This document shows positions 35,101 to 43,082 of a stretch of 64,000 nucleotides of DNA, one piece after another (position 1 is the stretch's first letter; each line of letters starts with the position of its first letter). A program made the translations under genes and the position numbers. Source of the stretch: a virus. The stretch is from IMG/VR virus record IMGVR_UViG_3300022723_000240, positions 1 through 64,000 of that record; one strand, given 5' to 3'. The notes beneath the pieces were generated by a model that was not told the origin of the DNA, ran no database searches, and worked only from the letters and a program-made list of their open reading frames with translations.

Positions 35101-36057
35101 AACAACAAATCCGAACATGTCAAATAATTCGACCAATACTCTTCTCGAACTTTTTAGCTTTTGTAACCCAGCCCCTCTACGTAATATGCTTCTACGTAAA
35201 TTATCAGTAGTACCAGGGAAATTAGGTAAATCAACACCTATTAAAAAAGCAAGGTATGGAATATATTCTGCCGGAATGGTGTCAATTTGGTTAACACCAT
35301 CCAAGAAGTTCTGTTCATCAAATAAATCCTGTAAAATGTCTGCGAACGGCCTGTAGAATTTTAAGGTGGGGTCATCTTGAATATTATTGTTTTCGAAATC
35401 GAAATACAACATTGGGGTGAGCCTAAACATGTGCTCATGAACATCACCAGGATGATTGACATCAAAAATTAACTGAGCCAGTCCTTGATCGCTAGCCAAG
35501 CACTTGAAGTCACCAGTAGCTGTGGGCAGTCTTCTAAAAAAGATGGACTCCCATACAAAGAAATATCTCTTAGGTCTTGGTAACTGGTCAGGGTTAATAG
35601 CAATATCTGAAACATCATAGTAATAAGCGTCAGGATAGTAGACAGTTGTACTAGTTGGAGTGCTGCCTGCTATCGGCCCCCGCATCGTATACTCAAAGGT
35701 GTCACCTTCTTCAGCATCAACAAACGACTTTTCAATACCATCTTGCCCAAAAAACCGTAAGCCCCTAAGATCTAGTTGTCTTGTAGTTAAATCAACTGCA
35801 GACAACTGAATTTCAAATAAAGATTCATCTGGGATTCTAAGGTTCTGGTTAAATGGGCCGTTAACCCTAGCTGGGTCTGGGGCATCCACCACATAATAAC
35901 GAACAGCTAATGCTTCAGTATCCGCAATACCATTCCCATTTTCATCAATTCGTCTTGGCTCAACATATAATACCGGCAACGCAAATGGTTGATAACCAGT
36001 GCGATTATTATTAATCGGAAATAATACAAAATGGGGATTATTGCGAATGTCTGCCAA
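32197..36057 (-). CDS. Large tail protein with P2 gpI-like domain (1286 aa)
   Basis: A 1286-residue structural protein. Residues about 220-320 (IPAEYIPYLAFLIGVDLPN, then RRSILRRGAGLQKLKSS) match the tail-protein-I family of contractile-tail phages, found at the baseplate wedge edge. The remainder is beta-rich with many Asp/Asn turns and cysteine pairs (CLNSSCG, CNPCG), compatible with a fibre or adhesin. The last 20 residues are Ser-rich. The start is TTG 36057 with AGAGG upstream. The Ser-rich tail could be a glycosylation target, which is inference. Confidence 0.75.
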   Translation of the reverse strand: MADIRNNPHFVLFPINNNRTGYQPFALPVLYVEPRRIDENGNGIADTEALAVRYYVVDAPDPARVNGPFNQNLRIPDESLFEIQLSAVDLTTRQLDLRGLRFFGQDGIEKSFVDAEEGDTFEYTMRGPIAGSTPTSTTVYYPDAYYYDVSDIAINPDQLPRPKRYFFVWESIFFRRLPTATGDFKCLASDQGLAQLIFDVNHPGDVHEHMFRLTPMLYFDFENNNIQDDPTLKFYRPFADILQDLFDEQNFLDGVNQIDTIPAEYIPYLAFLIGVDLPNFPGTTDNLRRSILRRGAGLQKLKSSRRVLVELFDMFGFVVDIINLHASVDGNCYLAPNDGLDTQLVTQTDIVLSDFAAAGFGVGEVPFVYRPRRDSQVALHAWIVEDGSVKYQELLAISDGLSSDLESENIDGTSVNVNGILEPSFVSDIGIAPQNGIIGYSTVVVGDTDGSMGRPVLNSNNIIYNRTTNTLNLFFDHELSVDRNAKVFVFASYERLKINIPSQLSNTRTNKFDVEFISRQDITIDFNLLQFLLDFVFNLKGFHSLLRKIKVPIECFDVYNVIDTCVDGKDPFEPGTDLGDLQSPPAIIPIDPSCQEDGERGFNNSDLILRNLILEGLEHEFQAWKALSPDDCALTPEGQDKVVDDGVVESVTDVDLPDYDHELDDRETLCGTNPQKLDYCYKGRVQDNLSQILTIPVVDRYRCNPCGPGMGNVVYWEEHPNKSDLDGQNRGLLRQRIVRRAGRVSLHYTDQPFFDQLANNTLAIAPININIEKDNLGFPSHKFLSMNALESDYNYTDTAVADGCLEFDEARQRPWDELSQCGFPDLLNAQLITKTDGDQELTWDSQDLVYSGNGLIPDIPSLSDHGDVSDGRIITHKIYQSSGPGHPSLTFESTVFTDSDSIDTESVVTGPIFDSNCDTANEDFIGGYPAVVGLTTTDKETFVNGGSSDEFTFCDEGTVGTSIGILDREAIAKALCIDFSESTSTEARFFGNSMEHIQSSDVLYRFFVPYRLDCACLNSSCGTNDPTGVDGVSCNQSVLYDKDGNFDPDCDKLEVDLAIALRETMTLCDRLTNNDLANLFCLNDSCATPESGEFRFQDDYGIIYEVDWIFMEDTMDITVVTKDPRVPGEESDGYVESSKGSFKIFRKGVISTVRKIIKIDSLGDVIIDAEGSEVVVGFFQTNVTCGDQQFDAPFSYGVDCALQANVAALTTDGPHWVSSTDEPTSPTFGFSILAEDEASSKTIYKWGDPENPQDDDLFWTDPLEAFIPEDVQSPSSDSTNESSSSS

Positions 36058-36081
36058 TTTTGCCTCTGCTTAGGTATATTT

Positions 36082-36573
36082 TCATCCTAATTGGTGGTAA
36101 TACGAACACGTCTTAAGGTTGAAAGTACCCTGCAAAACAAATCCAGATAAGTTAGCATTTAATTGCTTTACATATACTTGATCATCAGTGTTCAACGACG
36201 GATGATGCCCTTCCCCCTGTTTGTATTTATCTTTCAAAAACAATACTGATTGAACAAGAACACCATTAATAGAGACCTTTAATATAGGCCTCTTCACCGA
36301 TTGGGATGCATTCTTGATTAGTTGAATTAAGTTAATATTAAAAATAGAAGATTTGGAACTATTAATATGAATATATTTCACATACATTAATACCGCAATC
36401 TTTACCGATTCAGCCTCATCCACCGAAATAGATTCCCAACGATAGTCATCAGTTTCTCCGCGCAAGGCCTGCAATAAACTTGCTTTACCAGCATAACGAC
36501 ATAAGAATGGCAGACATTCATCGATCGCGCCAGTATGCTCCTCTTCTATCTTAATTAAACTGCTTAAGAACAT
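36082..36573 (-). CDS. Hypothetical protein (163 aa)
   Basis: Not recognised. A 163-residue mixed protein. The ATG at 36573 lies inside the end of the aminotransferase gene with AGAGG upstream. It separates the sugar aminotransferase from the large tail protein, so it may be a structural accessory. Confidence 0.55.
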   Translation of the reverse strand: MFLSSLIKIEEEHTGAIDECLPFLCRYAGKASLLQALRGETDDYRWESISVDEAESVKIAVLMYVKYIHINSSKSSIFNINLIQLIKNASQSVKRPILKVSINGVLVQSVLFLKDKYKQGEGHHPSLNTDDQVYVKQLNANLSGFVLQGTFNLKTCSYYHQLG

Positions 36574-37655
36574 ACCTCTTCAAGGACAGCACATATCTTC
36601 GGAACTTCTTCTAAATCCATCCCAGGGCCACTAGGCAGCGTAATTCCTCGATCGGCCAGAAATTCTGCTACAGGATAACTATTATCTTTCTCTTGGCTTT
36701 GCCACGGCGGCATCTTGGGCATAGTCTGGAAGATTGGCCTAGTATCATACCCGGCAGTCTTCAAAGCTTCTGAAGCCAATTCATAAAAATGCGGCTTTTG
36801 CGGATGCATAACTGAAAACATCCACCAACAATGTTGCCCATTATCACTTTCTTCCTGAGTCCTCAACACTTTAGGCATACATTCAATATAGATATCTGCC
36901 AATTTCTTGGCCCTATTGACAAGATTCCATTTCCTTTTATACTGCGAAATTACCAGAGCGGATTGCATGTTAGTTATCCTAAAATTATGACCGATAGCTT
37001 CATGCCAAAACCTTCTCTTTTTAGACAGAGCTTGACTCCTAAATAAGCTAGCCCTTTCATTGACAAATTCCAAGTCCGTTAGAAGCATGCCTCCTTCACC
37101 ACCTGTAATCATCTTATTACCATAAAAACTAAACACTGACACATCACCTAATTTTCCCGCCTCACAATCCGCATACCAAGATCCCATTGCCTCACAAGCA
37201 TCTTCAATGATATAGAACTTATATTTTTGGGATAGTTCCTTTAGTTTAATATAATCATAAGCATTGCCATAATTGTGAACTGCAATAACTGCATCAATAC
37301 GTTGTTTTTTGCAAGCTTCTTCTAACAACCCAAGATCCATATTCCAAGTGCGCTGGTCCGCATCTATAAAAATTGTTTCACAATTAACGTAAGCCGGTGC
37401 AAATCCAACAGCAGCAAATGAGCAAGCCGGTACCGCTATTGTCTTTCTTTCTAAATTGAGCCCAACCAAAGCAAGGTGCAAAGCGGCAGTGCCGTTTGAA
37501 CATGCTAATGCGTACTTCCTACGATATTCATCTCTAAAAGTCGATTCTAGTTGATTTGTCTCTGGTCCAATATGCGTTACAAATTGAGACATGACTACAT
37601 CATATACCGATCTAGCATCATCTTCTGTAAATATCGGGTTATAAACAGGAATCAT
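36564..37655 (-). CDS. DegT/DnrJ/StrS-family sugar aminotransferase
   Basis: PLP-dependent aminotransferase for keto-deoxysugars (363 residues, normal length). Motifs: GPETNQLE, CSNGTAALHLAL, EDACEAMGSWY with the conserved Asp, and SFYGNKMITGGEGGM containing the PLP lysine. Closest role is a GDP-perosamine-synthase-type enzyme converting GDP-4-keto-6-deoxymannose, the product of the Gmd at 62.4 kb; an ArnB-like role on UDP-4-keto-arabinose is the alternative because a UDP-sugar dehydrogenase and a formyltransferase are also here. It diverges from the gene at 37672 by 16 bases. Confidence 0.88.
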   Translation of the reverse strand: MIPVYNPIFTEDDARSVYDVVMSQFVTHIGPETNQLESTFRDEYRRKYALACSNGTAALHLALVGLNLERKTIAVPACSFAAVGFAPAYVNCETIFIDADQRTWNMDLGLLEEACKKQRIDAVIAVHNYGNAYDYIKLKELSQKYKFYIIEDACEAMGSWYADCEAGKLGDVSVFSFYGNKMITGGEGGMLLTDLEFVNERASLFRSQALSKKRRFWHEAIGHNFRITNMQSALVISQYKRKWNLVNRAKKLADIYIECMPKVLRTQEESDNGQHCWWMFSVMHPQKPHFYELASEALKTAGYDTRPIFQTMPKMPPWQSQEKDNSYPVAEFLADRGITLPSGPGMDLEEVPKICAVLEEVCS

Positions 37656-37671
37656 TTTCAGTACCTAAAAT

Positions 37672-38328
37672 GTGGTTTATAACCTTACTCATAAAATTAT
37701 TTATCAACCTAGCCAGTTTGGAATTTACGGTATTGAATCATTAAGAGTAGTCGAATGCATGTACGCCATTCAATACTCCAAAATAACTGGTGCTGATGTT
37801 GTTAAGTCTTTCCTAATTAAAACAGGCCGTAGACCTAACCAATCAGAGTTAGATTATATCAACAGAGTATTCGAAGGTGAGAAAGCGCCTACCGGTGTTT
37901 ATCAACACAACTGGATTGTCTATAGCTCGCAGAACTTATCACTAAAACACCCTTACCTCTTACCTAGTACTAGAGAAGTTAGAGAAATAACCGAAAACAC
38001 ATTTGGCCACAGAGTAAACAATGACATCGTCAATCTTGTAGCCGCCCTATCTAGCAACAAAGTATATTCCTTGCAAGGGGGGTATTATGGCGTAAACATC
38101 TGGCAACCAATTGAAATATGCTGTGCGCTCGATAGTGCAGAAGTAGAACGAAATGATACTGCTATACGCCTCTTGTTCAATAAAATATATAAAAGAGATC
38201 CGATACCCGAAGAGATACTTATCTGTAAATCTTTACAGCTGACCACACCCCAGGAAATCCAAAATGAAATTGAACAAATTGTCAAGGTACGAAACAAAGG
38301 ACCTGTTAGTTCAAGAAGCCCTAGATGA
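37672..38328 (+). CDS. Hypothetical protein with DUF4214-like repeats (218 aa)
   Basis: A 218-residue protein. Two segments (VKSFLIKTGRRPNQSELDY near 40 and FNKIYKRDPIPEEI near 165) resemble the helical DUF4214 repeat found in surface and phage proteins. GTG 37672 is the only in-frame start, without a ribosome-binding site. It begins a short plus-strand run of acidic genes; role unknown. Confidence 0.5.
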   Translation: MVYNLTHKIIYQPSQFGIYGIESLRVVECMYAIQYSKITGADVVKSFLIKTGRRPNQSELDYINRVFEGEKAPTGVYQHNWIVYSSQNLSLKHPYLLPSTREVREITENTFGHRVNNDIVNLVAALSSNKVYSLQGGYYGVNIWQPIEICCALDSAEVERNDTAIRLLFNKIYKRDPIPEEILICKSLQLTTPQEIQNEIEQIVKVRNKGPVSSRSPR

Positions 38329-38626
38329 ATTAGATATCAGCGCTAAAAGCGAATTAGATGGCATTGAAGAAGACGACGAACTTGAGGATGACCTTGATGG
38401 AGTGGAAACTGACATTGACGTAGGAATAGAAGACGCCCCCAAGATTGAAACCCAAGAAAACGACTACGGAATTAAAAATATTTCCGATCAACTTGACGGC
38501 ATGATCGAGCATTGGTTTGAGATAGCACAATCGGTCCCAGCAAAAAAGAAGGAAGCATTCTTAAAGCTCGGTGACAGATTATCAGAATTATCTGATGTCC
38601 TCCAATCGGAGTTTTTAGATGCCTAG
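38264..38626 (+). CDS. Acidic helical protein (120 aa)
   Basis: Not recognised. A 120-residue protein with a long acidic stretch (residues about 28-65, EEDDELEDDLDG) and a helical C-terminus. AGGAAAT precedes ATG 38264, which overlaps the upstream gene by 65 bases. Acidic small proteins like this in phages include DNA mimics, but there is no specific evidence. Confidence 0.55.
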   Translation: MKLNKLSRYETKDLLVQEALDELDISAKSELDGIEEDDELEDDLDGVETDIDVGIEDAPKIETQENDYGIKNISDQLDGMIEHWFEIAQSVPAKKKEAFLKLGDRLSELSDVLQSEFLDA

Positions 38627-39278
38627 AGACGCTGAAGAGATATTAAACGATCCAATTAGTGCAGACGATTTTCAGTCAGAAGATTTTCCTGAAGCTGAAG
38701 AACAGGAAGATATGGACCCTGATGAACTAATGGGGGATGACGATCTAGACATAGAAGATGATGAGATTGACCCAGTAGGTGACATTGGGCTCGGCGGAAC
38801 CGATTTTAATACAGAATTAGAAGATGATTCTTTAGATTTACCAGACAACGAGCCTGAACAACCTAAAATTGTTGCCCCAGAAGAACAAGTGCGTTGGACC
38901 GTCGTACCTCAAGAAAACGGAGATATTTGGTCCGAACACGTCAACGGTTTTGTATTGAGGGCTAGGCCACTAAGTGCCCAAAAAGGCCCCCAGATCAAAT
39001 ATGCGGCACAGTTATTTAAAGATCAAAAGATGATCGAAAATGGCACTATTTGGATCGATAAAGATACTGATGCAACTGAATATCTGCAAAATGTTGCTGA
39101 TAGGATCCTAGATCGAATGGGGCTCACCAATCTAAGTAAAATGCAAGCAGAGCCAGAAGAAATAAGCAATATCGCTAATGACTTGGGTCTTGAAGAACCT
39201 AAGCCCGAAGAAGAATTAGACCTCGATCTTGGAGAAGATGAGGTAGATCTTGATATTGATGTTGATGAAGATCAATAG
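38619..39278 (+). CDS. Very acidic hypothetical protein (219 aa)
   Basis: A 219-residue protein with acidic N-terminal (residues 1-85) and C-terminal (LDLDLGEDEVDLDIDVDEDQ-like) tails around a folded centre (residues 90-165, RWTVVPQENGDIW to YLQNVADRIL). GGAG precedes ATG 38619. The end overlaps the convergent VWA gene by seven bases. Possible DNA-mimic or scaffold-type protein; no family recognised. Confidence 0.6.
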   Translation: MPRDAEEILNDPISADDFQSEDFPEAEEQEDMDPDELMGDDDLDIEDDEIDPVGDIGLGGTDFNTELEDDSLDLPDNEPEQPKIVAPEEQVRWTVVPQENGDIWSEHVNGFVLRARPLSAQKGPQIKYAAQLFKDQKMIENGTIWIDKDTDATEYLQNVADRILDRMGLTNLSKMQAEPEEISNIANDLGLEEPKPEEELDLDLGEDEVDLDIDVDEDQ

Positions 39279-40567
39279 TCATCATCAACATAATCTTTAC
39301 CAATAAATATAACCTCGCCCCAAAATCTAGAAGTTTGTCCTTTCCATATTGAATCAATCAAAACCCACAAAAATGGATAGGGGCGTGGTTCTGGTATCGG
39401 AGCGTGGCCATCTGTAAGCATGATGTTCATCTTACCAATTAGCCCATTTTCTTCAGCAAATTCTAAGCAATTTGTAAAAGAAGTGCCGCCACGACCTTTA
39501 ACTTCAATAGACTTCCAATCGCCTTTATGATAGTCTTTTGCTTGCTGCACTTGATGGTCAAATTCTACAAGCCTGATTTTAAAATATTGAGAAGCACTTT
39601 CAATTTCCCCGAAGAACTTTTGTAGCATCTTGTCTGATACTGAGCCACTAGTGTCCACATAAATGGTCAACGGAACCCTGTTTCTTTTGGAATAGCCTTT
39701 AATTCCAAATTGATCGCGCTTACGATGGCGCTTTGCAAAAGTCCAGCGCTTCCCACCTGCCGCTCTACCAACTGCACTACGAAGCAAATAAGTCCAATTG
39801 ATCTCTGCTTTCTCAAGTTGCTTAATAGCTTCCGTTAAATGGCCAGGTGCATTACCACAAGCACGAGTAGCAGCCCTAGCCAAACTTTTAGCAGTATTGC
39901 GCATTTCCTCTGGGCTTGCTTCACTATCTGCCCAAGTGTCATGATTATCAAAGGCATCTACAGATAAGGGATAGTCAGACCCTTTTGGTGTTAAAACAGA
40001 TCCAACGCCACTACAATTGCCGCCACCAACGCCACTACAATTGCCGCTACTATCGCCATCGAAGGAAAAATTCTTTCGTTCGGTGTTATCATGCAACCAC
40101 TTAAAGAATTCCTCTGTGGTCATACTAACTCTTAAGTCTTTTATCTTAGTCTTGGACCATATCCCAGGATTTTGTTTACTAGGAATATAACAGCCATTGG
40201 GTGGCAAATCCGCAATACGAGGATCATCTGATTCACCATTAATAACCCAATCAGCCGCAATATTCCAAGACTCATGAGCATGGCGATTGTTTTTTAATTG
40301 TTTGCTACGTGGAATATGCATACGAATTATATGTTCAATTTCATGCTTAATAACTGCAATTAATTGCTCTGTTTCCATCTCTTCCACAAAAGATGGAGAA
40401 TACACACATTCTACTTTACCCAAGCGTAGAATCCGAACACCCATAGTTCCAACGTTCTCTTGGGGCACCCAAATCATTCTAGTTGCAATTACCCCATACC
40501 AAGGGTCCGTCATCATAGCACGACAACGAGCATTAGTAAGCTTAGTCTTAGGACTTACAACGTTCAT
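39272..40567 (-). CDS. DUF2201-type VWA protein with HExxH motif
   Basis: A 431-residue protein with an N-terminal putative metallopeptidase domain (HEIEH, residues 75-79, inside VIKHEIEHIIRMH) and a C-terminal von Willebrand factor A-like domain (VDTSGSVS near 305, MIDAS-type DxSxS; later LTDGHAP). This is the architecture of DUF2201 proteins, which pair with MoxR ATPases. ATG 40567 overlaps the TGA of the MoxR gene; a TTG at 40570 is less likely. Expected to be a metal-ion-dependent protein-binding or chaperone partner. Confidence 0.85.
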   Translation of the reverse strand: MNVVSPKTKLTNARCRAMMTDPWYGVIATRMIWVPQENVGTMGVRILRLGKVECVYSPSFVEEMETEQLIAVIKHEIEHIIRMHIPRSKQLKNNRHAHESWNIAADWVINGESDDPRIADLPPNGCYIPSKQNPGIWSKTKIKDLRVSMTTEEFFKWLHDNTERKNFSFDGDSSGNCSGVGGGNCSGVGSVLTPKGSDYPLSVDAFDNHDTWADSEASPEEMRNTAKSLARAATRACGNAPGHLTEAIKQLEKAEINWTYLLRSAVGRAAGGKRWTFAKRHRKRDQFGIKGYSKRNRVPLTIYVDTSGSVSDKMLQKFFGEIESASQYFKIRLVEFDHQVQQAKDYHKGDWKSIEVKGRGGTSFTNCLEFAEENGLIGKMNIMLTDGHAPIPEPRPYPFLWVLIDSIWKGQTSRFWGEVIFIGKDYVDDDY

Positions 40568-41877
40568 CAATCAGCCAATTCACCCAAATGACTACTCTGC
40601 ATAAGCTTATTTAGTTCTTTATCTTCATGCATCCTAGACCAAAGTGGTGTGCGCAACTTTTTACTCTTCTGCATAATTCTCTGAATACTCTCATTAGCAA
40701 AAGCCAATCTTCGAACATTATCAGATTCCTGCTCGCGCTTAAGCAAGCTATCAAAATAACCAACAGCCAAATCACGATTATCAGCGTGTTTGCGTGATGC
40801 TTCTACCAAAATCCATCGCCCAAAAGCAACCAGATTGTCCATCTGGCTATCTGACCATTTCTTAATTCGATTAGCATACGCAGTAACACCCCAAGACAAA
40901 GCTTGAATCTGATTGCGCTCTAAATCCTTAACTTTGGATTTAACCGAAGAGAATCCAGCAATCACTTCTTGTGGAGTTACTTCTACAATATCCTCAAGAT
41001 ACTGATTGGCTGTCTCTTGACCAACAATGCCTCGCAATAATTCAAAACGAATACGCTGCAAGTCATCATTGCTTACACCAGTGCCACGAAGCTTCAAGAT
41101 GGTGTGCTCAATTTTAGAAAGCAAAGTCCAACTACGTGGGCTAGGGGTTACAACAATATCTTCGTGTTCCGTGTCATGACTTAAGTGATCTGGATGAGCA
41201 GAACAGAAATGCGTAATATGGTTAATAATAGAGGGATCGACATCCAGACCAGCCATAAAATTGATCCAGCTTTTCATGTATTCTTCGTCAATGTTAACAA
41301 ATACATGTGCAAATCGGTCTTTAAAGGCATCTTCATGCATGAACTGATTCACAATGAAATTACCACCAGAAGGATTGCCGGTGGCAACGATTGACCAGCC
41401 AGTCGGAACATGCCAATCACCAATTCGGTAGTCATAGACTAACTGAAATAGAGCCTGATGGATATCGTCTTCGGCACGATTGACCTCTTCCAACACCAAA
41501 ATACCGCGATGAAGAGTCCATTGAATATCATCAGTGTCTTCAGGCTTCTCTGAGCCCGGCTCTCCGAATACCTCACCTTTATTATTGATCCACTCTCCAC
41601 GTGGCAGTTCATCAGGTGGAAAATAGACCATTCTTTGGGTCGCTAAATCTTTATCAGGTAAACCACGAAGCTCCGAAGATTCCATGCTTGCACAACGAAG
41701 ATCAACATATCCATAAGGAATGCTGCCATCGCCGTCATCAGAGTAGAAATGAAAATTGCTACTCGTGTAGAGCATGGTAGAAATGCTCTTGCCTAAACCC
41801 TGAATTCCATGGATAAAGAGAGACACCCTGGCTCGGTGGGTGATGCCAATTGCGATCACCAGGTCATCAATATTCAT
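40567..41877 (-). CDS. MoxR-type AAA+ ATPase
   Basis: A 436-residue AAA+ ATPase, Walker A GIQGLGKS (residues 24-31), Walker B ILVLEEVNR (126-134) and a GNPSGG sensor region. MoxR proteins with a VWA partner act as chaperones that mature or remodel specific complexes. GGAG precedes ATG 41877. The gene is directly coupled to the VWA gene. The phage substrate is unknown; metallo-enzyme activation (for example the iron-dependent NrdB) or capsid assembly are guesses. Confidence 0.85.
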   Translation of the reverse strand: MNIDDLVIAIGITHRARVSLFIHGIQGLGKSISTMLYTSSNFHFYSDDGDGSIPYGYVDLRCASMESSELRGLPDKDLATQRMVYFPPDELPRGEWINNKGEVFGEPGSEKPEDTDDIQWTLHRGILVLEEVNRAEDDIHQALFQLVYDYRIGDWHVPTGWSIVATGNPSGGNFIVNQFMHEDAFKDRFAHVFVNIDEEYMKSWINFMAGLDVDPSIINHITHFCSAHPDHLSHDTEHEDIVVTPSPRSWTLLSKIEHTILKLRGTGVSNDDLQRIRFELLRGIVGQETANQYLEDIVEVTPQEVIAGFSSVKSKVKDLERNQIQALSWGVTAYANRIKKWSDSQMDNLVAFGRWILVEASRKHADNRDLAVGYFDSLLKREQESDNVRRLAFANESIQRIMQKSKKLRTPLWSRMHEDKELNKLMQSSHLGELAD

Positions 41878-41887
41878 TTATGCTCCG

Positions 41888-42343
41888 TTAGTACTTGTTC
41901 TGCTTTTTGTAACCGCGCTTTTGCAACCGATTAATAAGAGCGGCGTAATCTTTCATAACATAAGACATCACTTTATGAGCCTTACCATTATATGTATTAA
42001 TAGATCTATATTCGGCACCATTAGGATCAATGATCGCATAAGTCCTGCAAATCACAGAATCATTAAAATCATTGGACTTAACCCATACCTCATAACCATT
42101 TGGCAAATCAGCAAAAGGATCAAATTCATTTGTTTCCATCGTGCAGCTTTCTTCTTTTGGCATCACTCTATCAGGGAAGATCCGAATCATTTCACCGTTA
42201 GGTCTCTTGATTCGATAGCAGTCTTTCTTGATTTCAATTAAAATGCACACCTCATCAGAAACTGTGCCTTCATTGTTAATATAAAACACTTCATCATCGA
42301 CTTTCATGGCGGTTTTTATCAGGTCAAGAAATCCCGTAAACAT
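41888..42343 (-). CDS. Hypothetical protein (151 aa)
   Basis: Not recognised. A 151-residue protein, beta-rich in the first 70 residues (KDCYRIKRPNGEMIRIFPDR, a KOW/SH3-like pattern). ATG 42343 lies only eight bases from the ATG of the divergent ligase gene, and no ribosome-binding site is visible; ATG 42307 is an alternative. Confidence 0.5.
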   Translation of the reverse strand: MFTGFLDLIKTAMKVDDEVFYINNEGTVSDEVCILIEIKKDCYRIKRPNGEMIRIFPDRVMPKEESCTMETNEFDPFADLPNGYEVWVKSNDFNDSVICRTYAIIDPNGAEYRSINTYNGKAHKVMSYVMKDYAALINRLQKRGYKKQNKY

Positions 42344-42351
42344 TATTGTTA

Positions 42352-42960
42352 ATGGCGCAATTGTCACAAAAAGGCATGGGTTGGAGATCCATAGAACCAA
42401 ATAAGCCGATTAGAGCTGGCGACGACTTTCTAGAAGACATTAACGATAAGTACATCGTGGACGCCAAACTAGACGGTTGGAGGCTTGAAATCTGCAAATT
42501 CGATGGAGAGATAAAGATACACAGCAGGACCAATAAACCCAGAGAACTTCCACTGGAATTGATAAATCAGCTTAAGAAAATGCCAGAAGGCATGTCTCTC
42601 GATTGTGAGTGGATCAATCAATCACGAATCAAGGCAATCAACACGAGCTTGAACGTAGACCTACCACTTGTTGACAATTTGATAGTTTTTGATATCCGCT
42701 GGCTAAATGGTCGATACATCGCCAAAATGCCTCTAGCAGAAAGACGTCAAATTAAGTTCTACGCAAAGCTTCTCAAAACTGATCTAAATGGTCTATTCTC
42801 CGCAAACCATCGTATTTTTCAAGCCATACACACAAAAGGAGGGAAAGCAAAAAGCTTCTATAAAAAACAAAAAGACTTTGCAATTAGTGAAGGTATTGTC
42901 GTAAAACGTTTAGACGGGGGTTTAAGCGCTAACTGGTATAAGGTCAAATACCGAGAATAA
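42352..42960 (+). CDS. Minimal ATP-dependent DNA ligase (nucleotidyltransferase domain)
   Basis: A 202-residue protein with the adenylation-domain motifs of ATP-dependent ligases: KLDG (K39, motif I), DCEW (motif III), LIVFDIRWLNG (IIIa), EGIVVKRLDG (IV) and WYKVKYRE (V). There is no OB fold, so it is a minimal form like some phage and virus ligases. It is present in addition to the split NAD-dependent ligase. The start could be 42352 or ATG 42376, which has AAGG next to it. Confidence 0.8.
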   Translation: MAQLSQKGMGWRSIEPNKPIRAGDDFLEDINDKYIVDAKLDGWRLEICKFDGEIKIHSRTNKPRELPLELINQLKKMPEGMSLDCEWINQSRIKAINTSLNVDLPLVDNLIVFDIRWLNGRYIAKMPLAERRQIKFYAKLLKTDLNGLFSANHRIFQAIHTKGGKAKSFYKKQKDFAISEGIVVKRLDGGLSANWYKVKYRE

Positions 42961-42994
42961 TATATCAGGATGAACGATACTACGTGTCTAGCTC

Positions 42995-43022
42995 TTGACA
43001 ACGCCTTCCGAACTGTTATAGT
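42995..43022 (+). promoter_or_regulatory. Sigma70-type promoter before the sigma-like gene
   Basis: TTGACA (42995-43000), a 16-bp spacer, then TATAGT (43017-43022), an almost consensus host promoter, 60 bases before the ATG. It would make the sigma-like gene an early gene transcribed by host RNA polymerase. Confidence 0.65.
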
Positions 43023-43082
43023 CCACAGACGGTCCCAACAGGGGGCCAATTAAATCCGCTATAACACATTATCACAGGAGAA

